In this document: positions 17,345 through 25,957 of the stretch, piece after piece
Numbering within the stretch: position 1 is the stretch's first letter
Layout of the letters: every line of letters begins with the position of its first letter
DNA from: Salirhabdus sp. Marseille-P4669
GTDB lineage: Bacteria; Bacillota; Bacilli; Bacillales; Alkalibacillaceae
Direction: 5' to 3'
NCBI RefSeq assembly: GCF_900240405.1
Contig: NZ_OEQK01000002.1
Coordinates: 496,001-560,000, forward strand
DNA: 64,000 bases
The notes under the pieces: model-generated
Database searches by the model: none
What the model was told of the DNA's origin: nothing
What the model saw: the letters and a program-made list of their open reading frames with translations, nothing else
Made by a program: the position numbers and the translations under genes

Positions 17345-18637
17345 ATGAGTAAAGAACTCCACTTTTTTCAACAAAGCTTCAACGGAACATTAACCGTACC
17401 AGGAGATAAATCTATGTCTCATCGGGCTATTATTTTCGGTGCGTTAGCAGAGGGAACGACCACCATTGAAAACTTTCTTATAGGTGAGGACTGTCTTAGC
17501 ACGATAAAAGCATTTCAGAAAATGGGTGTGGAGATCATACGGACAGATACTACCATAACGATTAATGGAAAAGGGATTAAGCAATTACATGAACCCCTAG
17601 AACCAATTGATTTTGGTAATTCAGGGACAACAGCGAGATTATTATTAGGTATATTATCTGGGCTTCCATTCCATACCGTTTTGGTAGGAGATCCTTCCTT
17701 ATCAAAACGACCGATGGATAGAGTGACGATTCCCCTTAAGCAAATGGGTTCCAAAACCGATGGTAGGGAAGAAGGAAAGTACTTGCCAATGAGTATTCGG
17801 GGTGGCCATTTAAAGCCGATTACGTATACACTTCCTGTCAATAGCGCCCAAGTGAAATCGGCTATTTTACTTGCTGGTTTATTAACAGAAGGGGAAACAA
17901 CAGTGGTAGAGCCTGTACAAACTAGAGATCATACGGAAAGAATGATTGGTGCTTTTGGTGCGGTAATAAACAAAGAGGGCAAAAATATTTCGATTTCAGG
18001 AAAACAGAAATTATCTGGGGCAAACGTTGTTATTCCTGGAGATATCTCATCAGCTGCATTTTTTATTGCTGGAGCAACATTCGTACCAAACAGCAAATTA
18101 ACCATTCAGGATGTAGGTTTAAATCCGACCCGAACTGGTTTAATTGATGTATTAAAGCAAATGGGAGCCTCCATAATAACGACGATTACAGATCAATTGG
18201 GAGATGAACCAGTTGGGACAGTTGAAGTAGAAACTAGTTCGTTGTCAGGTATCCACATATCAGGTTCTATTATCCCAAGAATCATTGACGAAATTCCTTT
18301 AATTGCTCTTTGTGCAACACAAGCGGAAGGAATAACAGAAATACGAGATGCAAAGGAATTACGATTTAAAGAAACAGACCGAATTAAAGCAATTGTAGAA
18401 GTATTGTCAAAGCTAGGAGCCAATATTACGGAGCTTGAGGATGGTCTAATGATTAAGGGTAAAACTAACCTTGTTGGAAACGAAGTCCCATCCTTCGGGG
18501 ATCACCGAATCGGTATGATGGCTGCAATTGCTTCCTTTATTACAAGTACACCGGTATCAATTGATGATACCGCCTGTATTAATATCTCTTATCCAACTTT
18601 CTTTCAAGATTTAAACTCAGTTAGTAAACGACAATAA
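17345..18637 (+). CDS. aroA: 3-phosphoshikimate 1-carboxyvinyltransferase (EPSP synthase)
   Basis: Joins PEP to shikimate 3-phosphate; called aroE in B. subtilis. The 430-aa protein has GDKSMSHRAIIFGALAEGTT, the PEP-site loop LEPIDFGNSGTTARLLLGIL, SKRPMDRV and the late signature ELRFKETDRIKAI. AAAGGAGAG precedes the ATG. It closes the aromatic run that began at aroC; the next gene begins 73 bases later with no clear terminator. Confidence 0.97.
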   Translation: MSKELHFFQQSFNGTLTVPGDKSMSHRAIIFGALAEGTTTIENFLIGEDCLSTIKAFQKMGVEIIRTDTTITINGKGIKQLHEPLEPIDFGNSGTTARLLLGILSGLPFHTVLVGDPSLSKRPMDRVTIPLKQMGSKTDGREEGKYLPMSIRGGHLKPITYTLPVNSAQVKSAILLAGLLTEGETTVVEPVQTRDHTERMIGAFGAVINKEGKNISISGKQKLSGANVVIPGDISSAAFFIAGATFVPNSKLTIQDVGLNPTRTGLIDVLKQMGASIITTITDQLGDEPVGTVEVETSSLSGIHISGSIIPRIIDEIPLIALCATQAEGITEIRDAKELRFKETDRIKAIVEVLSKLGANITELEDGLMIKGKTNLVGNEVPSFGDHRIGMMAAIASFITSTPVSIDDTACINISYPTFFQDLNSVSKRQ

Positions 18638-18710
18638 AAGTAAATGATTCAAGGTTATAAATGTAAATAAGCTTTCATATTTTGTACCAATGAGCGAAGG
18701 GGGACAAAGT

Positions 18711-19571
18711 GTGAAGGCTTATTCGTTTTTAAATATTCAAGTAGTAGAAAATAACGATTTCGTAATACGAGATGTCCATTTTACAAAGGATTTATTTATA
18801 CCCGACCATTATTTAGCTAGATGTCGAGTACGAAAGTTAAATGCAGAACCTTTTATACTTAGTCCTGGCAAGGTTTTTATTGACATCGAGCACCCATTAG
18901 GTAACCAATCGTTAAGAGATCATTTTGTAAGACAATACGTACACAAAGGTGCGACCCTGTTAATTACCCAATTTCAAATTCGACGTCAATTAACCTGGAA
19001 ATCGGAATTTCAACGATATGTCACTTCGCTAAAGGGATTGGCAATTGATTATATGGTTGCACCTAAAATAGACATTAAATATTTATCCAATGATATGATT
19101 CGTTATTTTGGACTACAAAAGGTACCCTTTATCATAGTGGAGCTAACAGATGCAAAGGATGTGTCAAAACTTAAATTTGGATGGATTAAACAAATGCAAG
19201 TAATGACAAAAATACCTCTTGCTGTGATGGAAAATAAAAATGGGAAATTGCTTTACCAAATGTTCAAACAAAACGATATTCTTATATGCGACCAAAGAAT
19301 TACGAAAAAACCTTTAAGAAGAGATGTGTTAATCCAAACAGGAATTTCGCCTAAAAAAGGAGAAATAAGAATATATGGAGACTCTGATTTTAACTTGTAT
19401 CTCCAAAAGGATATCTTTAAAAATCACTTGTCATTACAATCCTTACTAGAGGGGGAGGCAAATCCTTACATTTCAGTTATAAGGGGTAAAGTGATAAAAT
19501 TAAATAAAACGATATTGGATCAAAGAGGATTCGGTGAACAAAACCAAATTTCCATTCAAAATCATTTTTAG
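18711..19571 (+). CDS. Unrecognised 286-aa protein between aroA and ypiA
   Basis: A soluble-looking protein with no signal peptide or membrane segment. GTG 18711 is chosen because GAAGGGGG (18697-18703) is seven bases upstream; the in-frame ATG at 18690 has no site. I do not recognise the family. A stretch near residue 55 (FILSPGKVFIDIEHPLGN), KGATLLITQF, and the end (YISVIRGKVIKLNK) recall the outline of metal-dependent amidohydrolases, but the HxH metal motif is not there, so any relationship would be to a non-catalytic relative. It is collinear with the aro cluster upstream and ypiA 27 bases downstream, suggesting co-transcription. No such gene sits here in B. subtilis as I recall it. Confidence 0.75.
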   Translation: MKAYSFLNIQVVENNDFVIRDVHFTKDLFIPDHYLARCRVRKLNAEPFILSPGKVFIDIEHPLGNQSLRDHFVRQYVHKGATLLITQFQIRRQLTWKSEFQRYVTSLKGLAIDYMVAPKIDIKYLSNDMIRYFGLQKVPFIIVELTDAKDVSKLKFGWIKQMQVMTKIPLAVMENKNGKLLYQMFKQNDILICDQRITKKPLRRDVLIQTGISPKKGEIRIYGDSDFNLYLQKDIFKNHLSLQSLLEGEANPYISVIRGKVIKLNKTILDQRGFGEQNQISIQNHF

Positions 19572-19598
19572 TACAAGCTTAAGAAGGATGATGTATAC

Positions 19599-20855
19599 AT
19601 GAGTGTAATTGAAGAAGCAATATATGAGGTTCAGCATGGTAACACAGAAAAAGGATTAGCGTTATTGCATAGTTCCTTGGAGGATGCAACCGAAGAGGAG
19701 AAATATACAATTGCCCAAGTTTATTATGAATGGGGTCTTATCGATAGAGCAATCGAATTATTTTCTGAATTACTACAAAAGTATCCGGATGATAGTGAAC
19801 TGAAACTCATATTGGCCGAAATTTATATTGATACAGAGGAAGACGAACGGGCAATTGATTTATTAAACAGTATCGAAGAAAACGATGTGAACTATATTCA
19901 CGCCCTTTTAGAATCTGCAGATTTGTATCAGTCGCAAGGGTTGTTTGAAGTTGCAGAACAAAAGCTCTATAAAGCAAAGCAGTTGCTACCGAATGAGGCA
20001 GTGATTGATTTTGCTTTAGGTGAGCTATTCTTTTCAATGGGAGAGTATAAAAAGTCTATACCTTACTATGAAAAAGCATCTAAGGTAAACACAAAATATA
20101 ATGAAGTAGATGTAAACGAAAGATTAGCAGAAGCATTGGCTGCCACAGGAAAGTGGGAAGAAGCGTTGGGGTATTTCCAGACAATAGCAGAGGACAACAC
20201 ATCGCCTGACTTCTTGTTCCGATACGGCTTTACTGCCTATCGTTCGGAAAGAAGTGATATCGCCATTCAAGTTTGGGAGAACCTTTTAGAGCTAGACCCA
20301 GATTACACTTCTGTATATTTATTGCTTGCGAAAGCATATGAAGATGAATCTATGTTAGAGAAAGCATATAATATAGCATTAGAAGGAATTAAAGTAGATG
20401 AGCTAAACAAAGAAATACATTATTTTGCGGGTAGAGTAGCAAACAATCTCGGTGAAACTACTGAGGCAGTGGAACATTTACGAGAAGCAATAGCCATTGA
20501 TCCAGGATATAAAGAAGCAGTTTTGGGCATTATTGATATATTTAAGAAAGAAGATGCCCTCGACCAAATACGTGACCTGTTAGAGCACCTAAGTGAACTA
20601 GGTGAATTGGACCCTATATTCCAATGGGAGCTTGCGAAAGTATATTATGAATTAGAAGCATATCAGTTGGCATTAAACAACTATAGGGAAGCATATACTT
20701 CTTTTACAAGTGATGCTGAATTTTTAAAGGAATACGGTTATTTTCTTGTAGAAGAAGGGAGGAAAGAAGAGGCTATACATGTTTTGAACCAATATATGCA
20801 AGTGGAACCGTCGGATGATGAGGTTGAAGAATTTCTTTATCGATTAAGCTTATAA
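19599..20855 (+). CDS. ypiA: TPR repeat protein YpiA
   Basis: A 418-aa acidic protein made largely of tetratricopeptide-like helix pairs along its whole length, for example DRAIELFSELLQKYPDDSELKLILAEIYIDT and TTEAVEHLREAIAIDPGYKEAVLG. Length and place match B. subtilis YpiA (about 423 aa). TPR arrays mediate protein-protein contacts; the partner is unknown. AAGGATG-type site before the ATG. Probably co-transcribed with ypiB 41 bases later. Confidence 0.85.
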   Translation: MSVIEEAIYEVQHGNTEKGLALLHSSLEDATEEEKYTIAQVYYEWGLIDRAIELFSELLQKYPDDSELKLILAEIYIDTEEDERAIDLLNSIEENDVNYIHALLESADLYQSQGLFEVAEQKLYKAKQLLPNEAVIDFALGELFFSMGEYKKSIPYYEKASKVNTKYNEVDVNERLAEALAATGKWEEALGYFQTIAEDNTSPDFLFRYGFTAYRSERSDIAIQVWENLLELDPDYTSVYLLLAKAYEDESMLEKAYNIALEGIKVDELNKEIHYFAGRVANNLGETTEAVEHLREAIAIDPGYKEAVLGIIDIFKKEDALDQIRDLLEHLSELGELDPIFQWELAKVYYELEAYQLALNNYREAYTSFTSDAEFLKEYGYFLVEEGRKEEAIHVLNQYMQVEPSDDEVEEFLYRLSL

Positions 20856-20896
20856 TCGTGAACAAATAGAATACCGGAGGGAGGGCTTGTTAATTT

Positions 20897-21448
20897 ATGA
20901 CCGTGACCGTACTTGAAAAAAAACGTTTTATAAACTGGTTTTTAAATAATTATCAATTAAAAAGAAGAGAAAGTGTCTGGATCCTTAATTATTTAATGAA
21001 CCATGAACGGGTATTGGAACATGTTCATTTTGTAGATGAAGCAAGACTTTGTCCAAAAGGTGTCGTTATTTCAACAAAATGTGTAGATGATCCACCATTT
21101 CGATTTTATAAAGAACAAGTCATGACTTCAGATCCGGAAAAATCTTTTCATGACATTCGTTTAAATGACAATGAAACGATATTCATTCAATTAAATTTTG
21201 CAAATTCCAATAAGTGTCACCGTTATGCCGGTGTGCTCGAGGAAAATCCATATATTCCGAAAGATTATTATGTAACGGAAAAAGACCAGCAAATTGCTGA
21301 GCAGTTTTTAACTAATTTAATTTATGAATTTCAAATTAAAAAAATTCATGAGGAGATCGATCGTGCATTAGATATCGGGGATAGAGATCGATTCCATGAG
21401 CTTATAGAGCAATTAAATCAATTAACGGACGAAAAGTGTGCACAGTAA
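20897..21448 (+). CDS. ypiB: YpiB family protein (UPF0302)
   Basis: A 183-aa protein with the family features [27 protein letters not shown] at the N-terminus and [22 protein letters not shown] in the middle, and a helical C-terminus ([20 protein letters not shown]) like the IDEAL-type segment of regulatory proteins. Position between ypiA and ypiF matches Bacillus. The function is not established. A GGAGGGAGG-like site lies upstream, and a long hairpin terminator follows. Confidence 0.85.
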   Translation: MTVTVLEKKRFINWFLNNYQLKRRESVWILNYLMNHERVLEHVHFVDEARLCPKGVVISTKCVDDPPFRFYKEQVMTSDPEKSFHDIRLNDNETIFIQLNFANSNKCHRYAGVLEENPYIPKDYYVTEKDQQIAEQFLTNLIYEFQIKKIHEEIDRALDIGDRDRFHELIEQLNQLTDEKCAQ

Positions 21449-21496
21449 TAATTAGTGGGAAAAAGTATGTCAAAGGACATTATAACCAAATGTAAG

Positions 21497-21561
21497 AGTG
21501 CTTAGTAGCTGGAGCGGATTTTCTGATTAAAATTCACTCCATACTAAGTGCTTTATTTTTT
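21497..21561 (+). terminator. Long hairpin terminator between ypiB and ypiF
   Basis: A nested stem: AGTGCTTAGTA (21497-21507) with TACTAAGTGCT (21542-21552, two G-U pairs), then TGGAG with CTCCA, then GGATTTT with AAAATTC, followed by TTATTTTTT. It is unusually long, about 23 pairs in three segments with small bulges. Confidence 0.85.
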
Positions 21562-21658
21562 GTGCTTCATTTCTTGTATGAATAATAATGGAAAAAAGTT
21601 TAACTCCATGTATAGTTTTAGTAAAATGTAGTAGAAAATAGAAAAAGAGGTGTGCAGG

Positions 21659-22123
21659 ATGAAATGGACAAAACAAGATGTTTCCGTATACGTGACTTCA
21701 AAAGAATATATTGATACAGCATTTATACCTCTCGTACCATTTACTTTGAATCAATCAGATGACGAATTAACATCACTTGCATTTCAAAAGGAGGTCATAG
21801 AAGTATTATGTCGCCAAATTGAACAAGAATTTGCAGGAAGATCCATGCTTTTTCCTACCTATGTGTATGGACAATCATCTGATAGAGAAAGTGAAGTAAC
21901 TCGTTTAAATGCTTTTTCGAAGCAAATACAGGAAAAGCCATTTAAATATGTCTTCTTCGTAACATTTGACTCACATTGGAAAAAAGATGAGGGTAAATTA
22001 GAAGGAAACTTAATTTGGATGCCTGTTATGAAAGACGGAGACTTACAAAGCAACGAAACGCAAAAAGTAATTATGGACCAAGTTCAACAAATGAAGGAGT
22101 TAGTACGCCTCTATTGGTCATAG
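21659..22123 (+). CDS. ypiF: YpiF family protein (DUF2487)
   Basis: A 154-aa cytoplasmic protein from ATG 21659, which has AGAGGTG six bases upstream (an in-frame GTG at 21650 lies inside that site). The opening MKWTKQDVSVYVTSKEYIDTAFIPLVP matches the DUF2487/YpiF family that precedes qcrA in Bacillus. The function is unknown; its constant link to qcrABC suggests a role near respiration, but nothing in the sequence proves it. Confidence 0.84.
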   Translation: MKWTKQDVSVYVTSKEYIDTAFIPLVPFTLNQSDDELTSLAFQKEVIEVLCRQIEQEFAGRSMLFPTYVYGQSSDRESEVTRLNAFSKQIQEKPFKYVFFVTFDSHWKKDEGKLEGNLIWMPVMKDGDLQSNETQKVIMDQVQQMKELVRLYWS

Positions 22124-22163
22124 GAAAATTTGTGAAATTAAATGGACAAAATTTTTATTTTAA

Positions 22164-22192
22164 TTGACCGAAATACCAGTTTACGCTATCAT
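22164..22192 (+). promoter_or_regulatory. Sigma-A promoter of qcrABC
   Basis: TTGACC (22164-22169), a 17-base spacer and TATCAT (22187-22192), about 75 bases before qcrA: close to consensus and correctly spaced. Confidence 0.7.
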
Positions 22193-22269
22193 GGTAATGT
22201 CCTAGTAAACATGTGTTTTAAATATCGACCCTGATCGTTGAAATATATGAGAAGAGGGGGGAAAGCAGA

Positions 22270-22785
22270 ATGAGTGAAGACAAAAAGAGTCAAGTTTCCC
22301 GTCGACAATTTTTAAACTATACTTTAACAGGTGTAGGAGGATTTATGGCTGCTGGCTTACTTGCGCCAATGATTAGATTTGCTGTCGATCCAGCTCTTCA
22401 ACCAGAAACTTCTGGTGACTTTGTTTCTACTGGTAAGGAAGTAGATTCTTTTACCAATGAGCCTACTCGTGTTGACTTTACTGTAGAGCAACAAGATGCG
22501 TGGTATAACTCTAAAGTTACGAAGACAGCTTGGGTTTATAAGCAAGAAGACGGAAGCATTTTAGCATTATCTCCAAAATGTACACACCTAGGTTGTATAG
22601 TTGGCTGGAACGACAATGAAGATCATCCAAACATGTTTTATTGTCCATGTCACGATGGTTTGTATGAAAAGAATGGAAAAAACATACCTGGAACACCACC
22701 TACAGCACCACTTAGTGTATATGATGTTCAGGTGAAAGACGGAATACTTTATTTAGGAAAAGAAATACCTAGAAAGGAGGCGTAA
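22270..22785 (+). CDS. qcrA: Menaquinol:cytochrome c reductase Rieske iron-sulfur subunit
   Basis: A 171-aa Rieske protein of the bc complex. The N-terminus carries a twin-arginine motif (SRRQF) before a membrane anchor (about residues 18-35). The [2Fe-2S] ligands are in CTHLGC and CPCHDGLY. GGGGGG-type site upstream of the ATG. First gene of qcrABC; qcrB starts three bases after its stop. Confidence 0.97.
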   Translation: MSEDKKSQVSRRQFLNYTLTGVGGFMAAGLLAPMIRFAVDPALQPETSGDFVSTGKEVDSFTNEPTRVDFTVEQQDAWYNSKVTKTAWVYKQEDGSILALSPKCTHLGCIVGWNDNEDHPNMFYCPCHDGLYEKNGKNIPGTPPTAPLSVYDVQVKDGILYLGKEIPRKEA

Positions 22786-22788
22786 TAC

Positions 22789-23463
22789 ATGCTTCAAAAA
22801 ATATACGACTGGATCGATGAGCGTATTGACATTACGCCAATTTGGCGTGATATAGCTGATCACGAGGTTCCTGAGCATGTTAACCCAGCTCATCATTTTT
22901 CAGCTTTTGTCTACTGCTTTGGTGGTCTAACATTTTTTGTTACCGTAATTCAAATACTATCCGGAATGTTCTTAACCATGTATTACGTTCCTGATATTGA
23001 AAATGCTTGGGACTCTGTGTTTTACTTACAACAAGAAGTAGCACATGGTCAAATCGTACGTGGTATGCATCACTGGGGTGCTAGTGTAGTAATCGTAATG
23101 CTCTTTTTACATACTTTACGTGTTTTCTTCCAGGGTGCTTATAAGAAACCACGTGAATTAAACTGGATTGTTGGTGTACTAATATTTTTCGTTATGTTAG
23201 CTCTAGGTTTAACAGGATATCTACTACCTTGGGATAATAAAGCGTACTTTGCTACAACAGTTACAGCAGATATCGCAGCAAGTATACCGTTTATCGGTGA
23301 AGACTTAAAAACATTGTTAACGGGTGACCCGAATATTATAGGTGCGCAAACGCTAACAAGATTCTTTGCGATTCACGTATTCTTCCTACCTGCAGCATTA
23401 TTTGTATTGTTAGCAGCTCACTTTATTATGATTAGACGTCAAGGTATTTCCGGACCACTATAG
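22789..23463 (+). CDS. qcrB: Menaquinol:cytochrome c reductase cytochrome b subunit
   Basis: Cytochrome b6-type subunit, 224 aa, four membrane helices. The haem-ligand histidines lie in RGMHHWGASVVIVMLFLHTLRVFFQG (helix B) and RFFAIHVFFLPAALFVLLAAHFIMIRRQG (helix D). It forms the quinol sites with QcrC's subunit IV-like part. An AAAGGAGG site in the end of qcrA precedes its ATG. Confidence 0.97.
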   Translation: MLQKIYDWIDERIDITPIWRDIADHEVPEHVNPAHHFSAFVYCFGGLTFFVTVIQILSGMFLTMYYVPDIENAWDSVFYLQQEVAHGQIVRGMHHWGASVVIVMLFLHTLRVFFQGAYKKPRELNWIVGVLIFFVMLALGLTGYLLPWDNKAYFATTVTADIAASIPFIGEDLKTLLTGDPNIIGAQTLTRFFAIHVFFLPAALFVLLAAHFIMIRRQGISGPL

Positions 23464-23495
23464 GATTAAAGTAAAGTTGAAGAGGAGGGATTACT

Positions 23496-24263
23496 GTGCA
23501 TCGAGGAAAAGGGATGAAGTTTGTTGGCGACTCTCGTATTCGTGAGAATGATGATCGTCACATTCCGAAAGATTATTCTGAATATCCGGGACGTACAGAA
23601 CCGTTTTGGCCAAACTTCTTGCTTAAGGAGTGGCTAGTAGGTGCTGTTTTCTTAGTTGGATTCTTAGTTTTAACCGTAGCACATCCAGCTCCTTTAGAAA
23701 AAGAAGCAGACCCATCTACTGCAGGTTATATACCATTACCGGATTGGTACTTCTTATTTTTATACCAATTCTTAAAATATCCATTTGCTAGTGGTGATTA
23801 TGTTGTCATTGGTACAATCGTAATACCAGGACTAGCATTTGGTGCATTGCTATTGGCGCCATTCTTGGACAAAGGCCCAGAGCGCCGTCCTACGAAGCGT
23901 CCAATTGCCACTTCTCTAATGTTAATTGGAATTATTTCTGTGTTCTATTTAACTTGGGAAGCTGCTGACCATGTTGATTGGGAAGCACGTGCTGCGTCTC
24001 AAAAGCTAGTTGAAGGTATTGAAATTGATCAAGAATCACCAGGTTATCAAGTGTATTCACAGAATAGTTGTTTACAATGTCATGGTGATACATTAGAAGG
24101 TGGAGCAGCTGCCCCACCATTAATTGACACTGGTTTAACTGCTGATGAGATTAAAGATATTGCACAAAACGGTATTGGCACAATGCCAGCAGGGCAATTT
24201 GAAGGCTCTGATGAAGAGCTACAACAATTAGCTGAATTCATTGAAAGCTTAAATGCTGAATAA
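23496..24263 (+). CDS. qcrC: Menaquinol:cytochrome c reductase cytochrome b/c subunit
   Basis: A 255-aa fusion typical of Bacillaceae: an N-terminal subunit IV-like part with three membrane helices (PLPDWYFLFLYQFLKYP is diagnostic) and a C-terminal cytochrome c domain with the haem motif CLQCHG near residue 190 and a methionine ligand in GTMPAG. GTG start with GAGGAGGG upstream. Last gene of the operon, with a terminator after it. Confidence 0.96.
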   Translation: MHRGKGMKFVGDSRIRENDDRHIPKDYSEYPGRTEPFWPNFLLKEWLVGAVFLVGFLVLTVAHPAPLEKEADPSTAGYIPLPDWYFLFLYQFLKYPFASGDYVVIGTIVIPGLAFGALLLAPFLDKGPERRPTKRPIATSLMLIGIISVFYLTWEAADHVDWEARAASQKLVEGIEIDQESPGYQVYSQNSCLQCHGDTLEGGAAAPPLIDTGLTADEIKDIAQNGIGTMPAGQFEGSDEELQQLAEFIESLNAE

Positions 24264-24273
24264 TACGTATTGA

Positions 24274-24308
24274 AAAAGCTGACTTACATTTTAAGTCAGC
24301 TTTTCTTG
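24274..24308 (+). terminator. Terminator after qcrC
   Basis: Stem AAAAGCTGACTTA with TAAGTCAGCTTTT around CATTT, then CTTGT. Confidence 0.87.
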
Positions 24309-24355
24309 TATATCATTGTTTTTTAAAAAGCTTTGGCCAGGGAGAAATGATAAAC

Positions 24356-24949
24356 ATGTACAAAATGTTTAAAATACTGTTAATGGATAAGCGTTTTTTA
24401 TTACTTTTATTCGTCATTAACTTTTTTGGTACCATTTATGGATATTGGTGGTATAAGAGTCAATTAGAGGTAACACCGGCTAAGTTTCTCATTTTTGTAC
24501 CAGATAGTCCGACTGCTAGTTTATTTTTTACAATGGTTTTGCTTCTCTTTTTAATCAATAAAAGCTCTCCATACATCGAGGCGTTAGCATTTGTGACGCT
24601 ATTTAAATATGGGATATGGGCTGTAGTGATGAATCTATTAACTTTGGCTGTAAATGGAGAGCTCAGTTTAGCCGGTTATATGTTAATTGCATCCCATGGT
24701 GGTATGGCTATTCAAGCTGTTTTGTATTCTCCATTTTATAAAATAAAATTAAAGCATTTAACTGTTGCGGGTATTTGGACATTACATAATGACGTTATTG
24801 ATTATGTTTTTAACATGATGCCTCATTATGGCGATTTGAACACATATATGGACAACATAGGGTATTTTACTTTTTGGTTAAGCATCGCTTCCATTTTATT
24901 GGTGTATTTTTTAAATGTGCGAAAGGTTGATTCCATAGAGAAGTTCTAG
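24356..24949 (+). CDS. ypjA: YpjA family membrane protein (DUF1405)
   Basis: A 197-aa multi-pass membrane protein with about six helices and the family-like NFFGTIYGYWWYKSQLEVTPAKFLIFVPDSP. It follows qcrC, as YpjA does in Bacillus. ATG 24356 is preferred because GGAG (24341-24344) is only two bases from the alternative ATG 24347. The function is unknown. Confidence 0.83.
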   Translation: MYKMFKILLMDKRFLLLLFVINFFGTIYGYWWYKSQLEVTPAKFLIFVPDSPTASLFFTMVLLLFLINKSSPYIEALAFVTLFKYGIWAVVMNLLTLAVNGELSLAGYMLIASHGGMAIQAVLYSPFYKIKLKHLTVAGIWTLHNDVIDYVFNMMPHYGDLNTYMDNIGYFTFWLSIASILLVYFLNVRKVDSIEKF

Positions 24950-24967
24950 TTTGGCCAAGCTCTGCAT

Positions 24968-24984
24968 ACTATCTACTAGATAGT
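24968..24984. repeat. 17-bp perfect palindrome between ypjA and ypjB
   Basis: ACTATCTA-C-TAGATAGT, 8-1-8 with no mismatch, placed just after ypjA and before the ypjB ribosome site. It has no T-run. It could be a protein-binding site; no matching known operator is recognised. Confidence 0.6.
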
Positions 24985-25006
24985 GAGTAGAGAGGGGCAA
25001 GAACGA

Positions 25007-25780
25007 ATGTTATTCAAATCAAAAAAGACGTTATTGGTATTTATCATAAGCTTCTTCGTACTTTTACCGGACAAGCTTTTTGCAGATCACACAGAGCATT
25101 CCTATCACTTATTAGAAGAAGTATATACCGTATATGAGCTTACAAATGAGCAAAAGTATGACGCTGCCTCAAAGAAATTGGAACAAGTATCGATTGCTGT
25201 AGCGAACAATCATTTAAATGTTCCAAAAGATAAGCTTGTATTTATTCAAGAATCAGTTTCCAATGTGAAAATGGAACTACTTTCTGATGCTTTAACGGAT
25301 GAAATGAAACGTGATTCAGCTGAGAGTATCGTATTAATGATGGAAGCTGCAACTCATAAAGAAAGTCAATTATTTGAAAATAAAAAAGCAGAGCTAAAAA
25401 GGCAAATTTTAAATACACTCGAAAGTGATACTGTTGATTTTGAAGAGAACTATTGGAAGACAGTTACTGAATTTCAAACGTTAATACCTGCATTTAAAGT
25501 AGAACTTCCAGTTTCAAACTGGGGTTCGATTGATGTCCAATTATCTTCCATGAAAAATATGAATGACTTTAAGGAAATGGAAGAGGACTTACACGTCTTA
25601 TTAAATCTATATGAACCAGTAGAAGTTCAGAAAAATGAAGAGGACGACGATAGTTCATTTATTTGGTTGGTTTCTACAATTGGAGGCACCATTGTTTTTA
25701 CATTAATCTACGTTGGATGGAGAAAATATAAAGGAGAAAAGAAGGGTAAGAAGAAGTACAAAAAAGTTGACGGTTTATAA
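25007..25780 (+). CDS. ypjB: Sporulation protein YpjB
   Basis: A 257-aa protein with an N-terminal signal peptide or anchor (KSKKTLLVFIISFFVLLPDKLFA), a helical extracytoplasmic part and one C-terminal membrane helix (FIWLVSTIGGTIVFTLIYVGW) followed by a very basic tail (RKYKGEKKGKKKYKK). This plan and its place after ypjA match the YpjB sporulation family. ATG 25007 is preferred over GTG 24983, since the GAGAGGGG site lies between them. Confidence 0.82.
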   Translation: MLFKSKKTLLVFIISFFVLLPDKLFADHTEHSYHLLEEVYTVYELTNEQKYDAASKKLEQVSIAVANNHLNVPKDKLVFIQESVSNVKMELLSDALTDEMKRDSAESIVLMMEAATHKESQLFENKKAELKRQILNTLESDTVDFEENYWKTVTEFQTLIPAFKVELPVSNWGSIDVQLSSMKNMNDFKEMEEDLHVLLNLYEPVEVQKNEEDDDSSFIWLVSTIGGTIVFTLIYVGWRKYKGEKKGKKKYKKVDGL

Positions 25781-25783
25781 AAG

Positions 25784-25926
25784 CTTGACTAAAATTGATA
25801 TATAAAGGAAAACGTCAATTTGCAAGGGAATCTAGTCTTTCGCGCGGATTGTACGTAGAACCAATCGGAGTGTTCGCAGCCGTTATAACGACTCTCGTTG
25901 TTATGCAGGCGATTCTACCGGGTTAA
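25784..25926 (+). other. Structured intergenic element, possibly with a short ORF
   Basis: Two hairpins fill the gap between ypjB and the metallopeptidase. The first pairs CTTG+AAATTGA (25784-25798) with TCAATTT+CAAG (25815-25826). The second has an inner stem ATAACGAC/GTTGTTAT (25885-25892, 25897-25904; one G-U pair, TCTC loop) inside an outer nine-pair stem GTAGA-ATCG/CGATTCTAC (25855-25867 with a bulge; 25910-25918). Neither has a T-run, so they are not plain terminators. The same DNA also contains a stop-bounded frame ending at 25926 whose last 23 residues (from VEPIGVFAAVITT) look like a membrane helix, but no start with a proper ribosome site is visible. It may be an RNA element, a small membrane peptide or a gene remnant. 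Confidence 0.4.
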
Positions 25927-25957
25927 ATAACTTATAAAATTTATTGGAGGTTACCAA

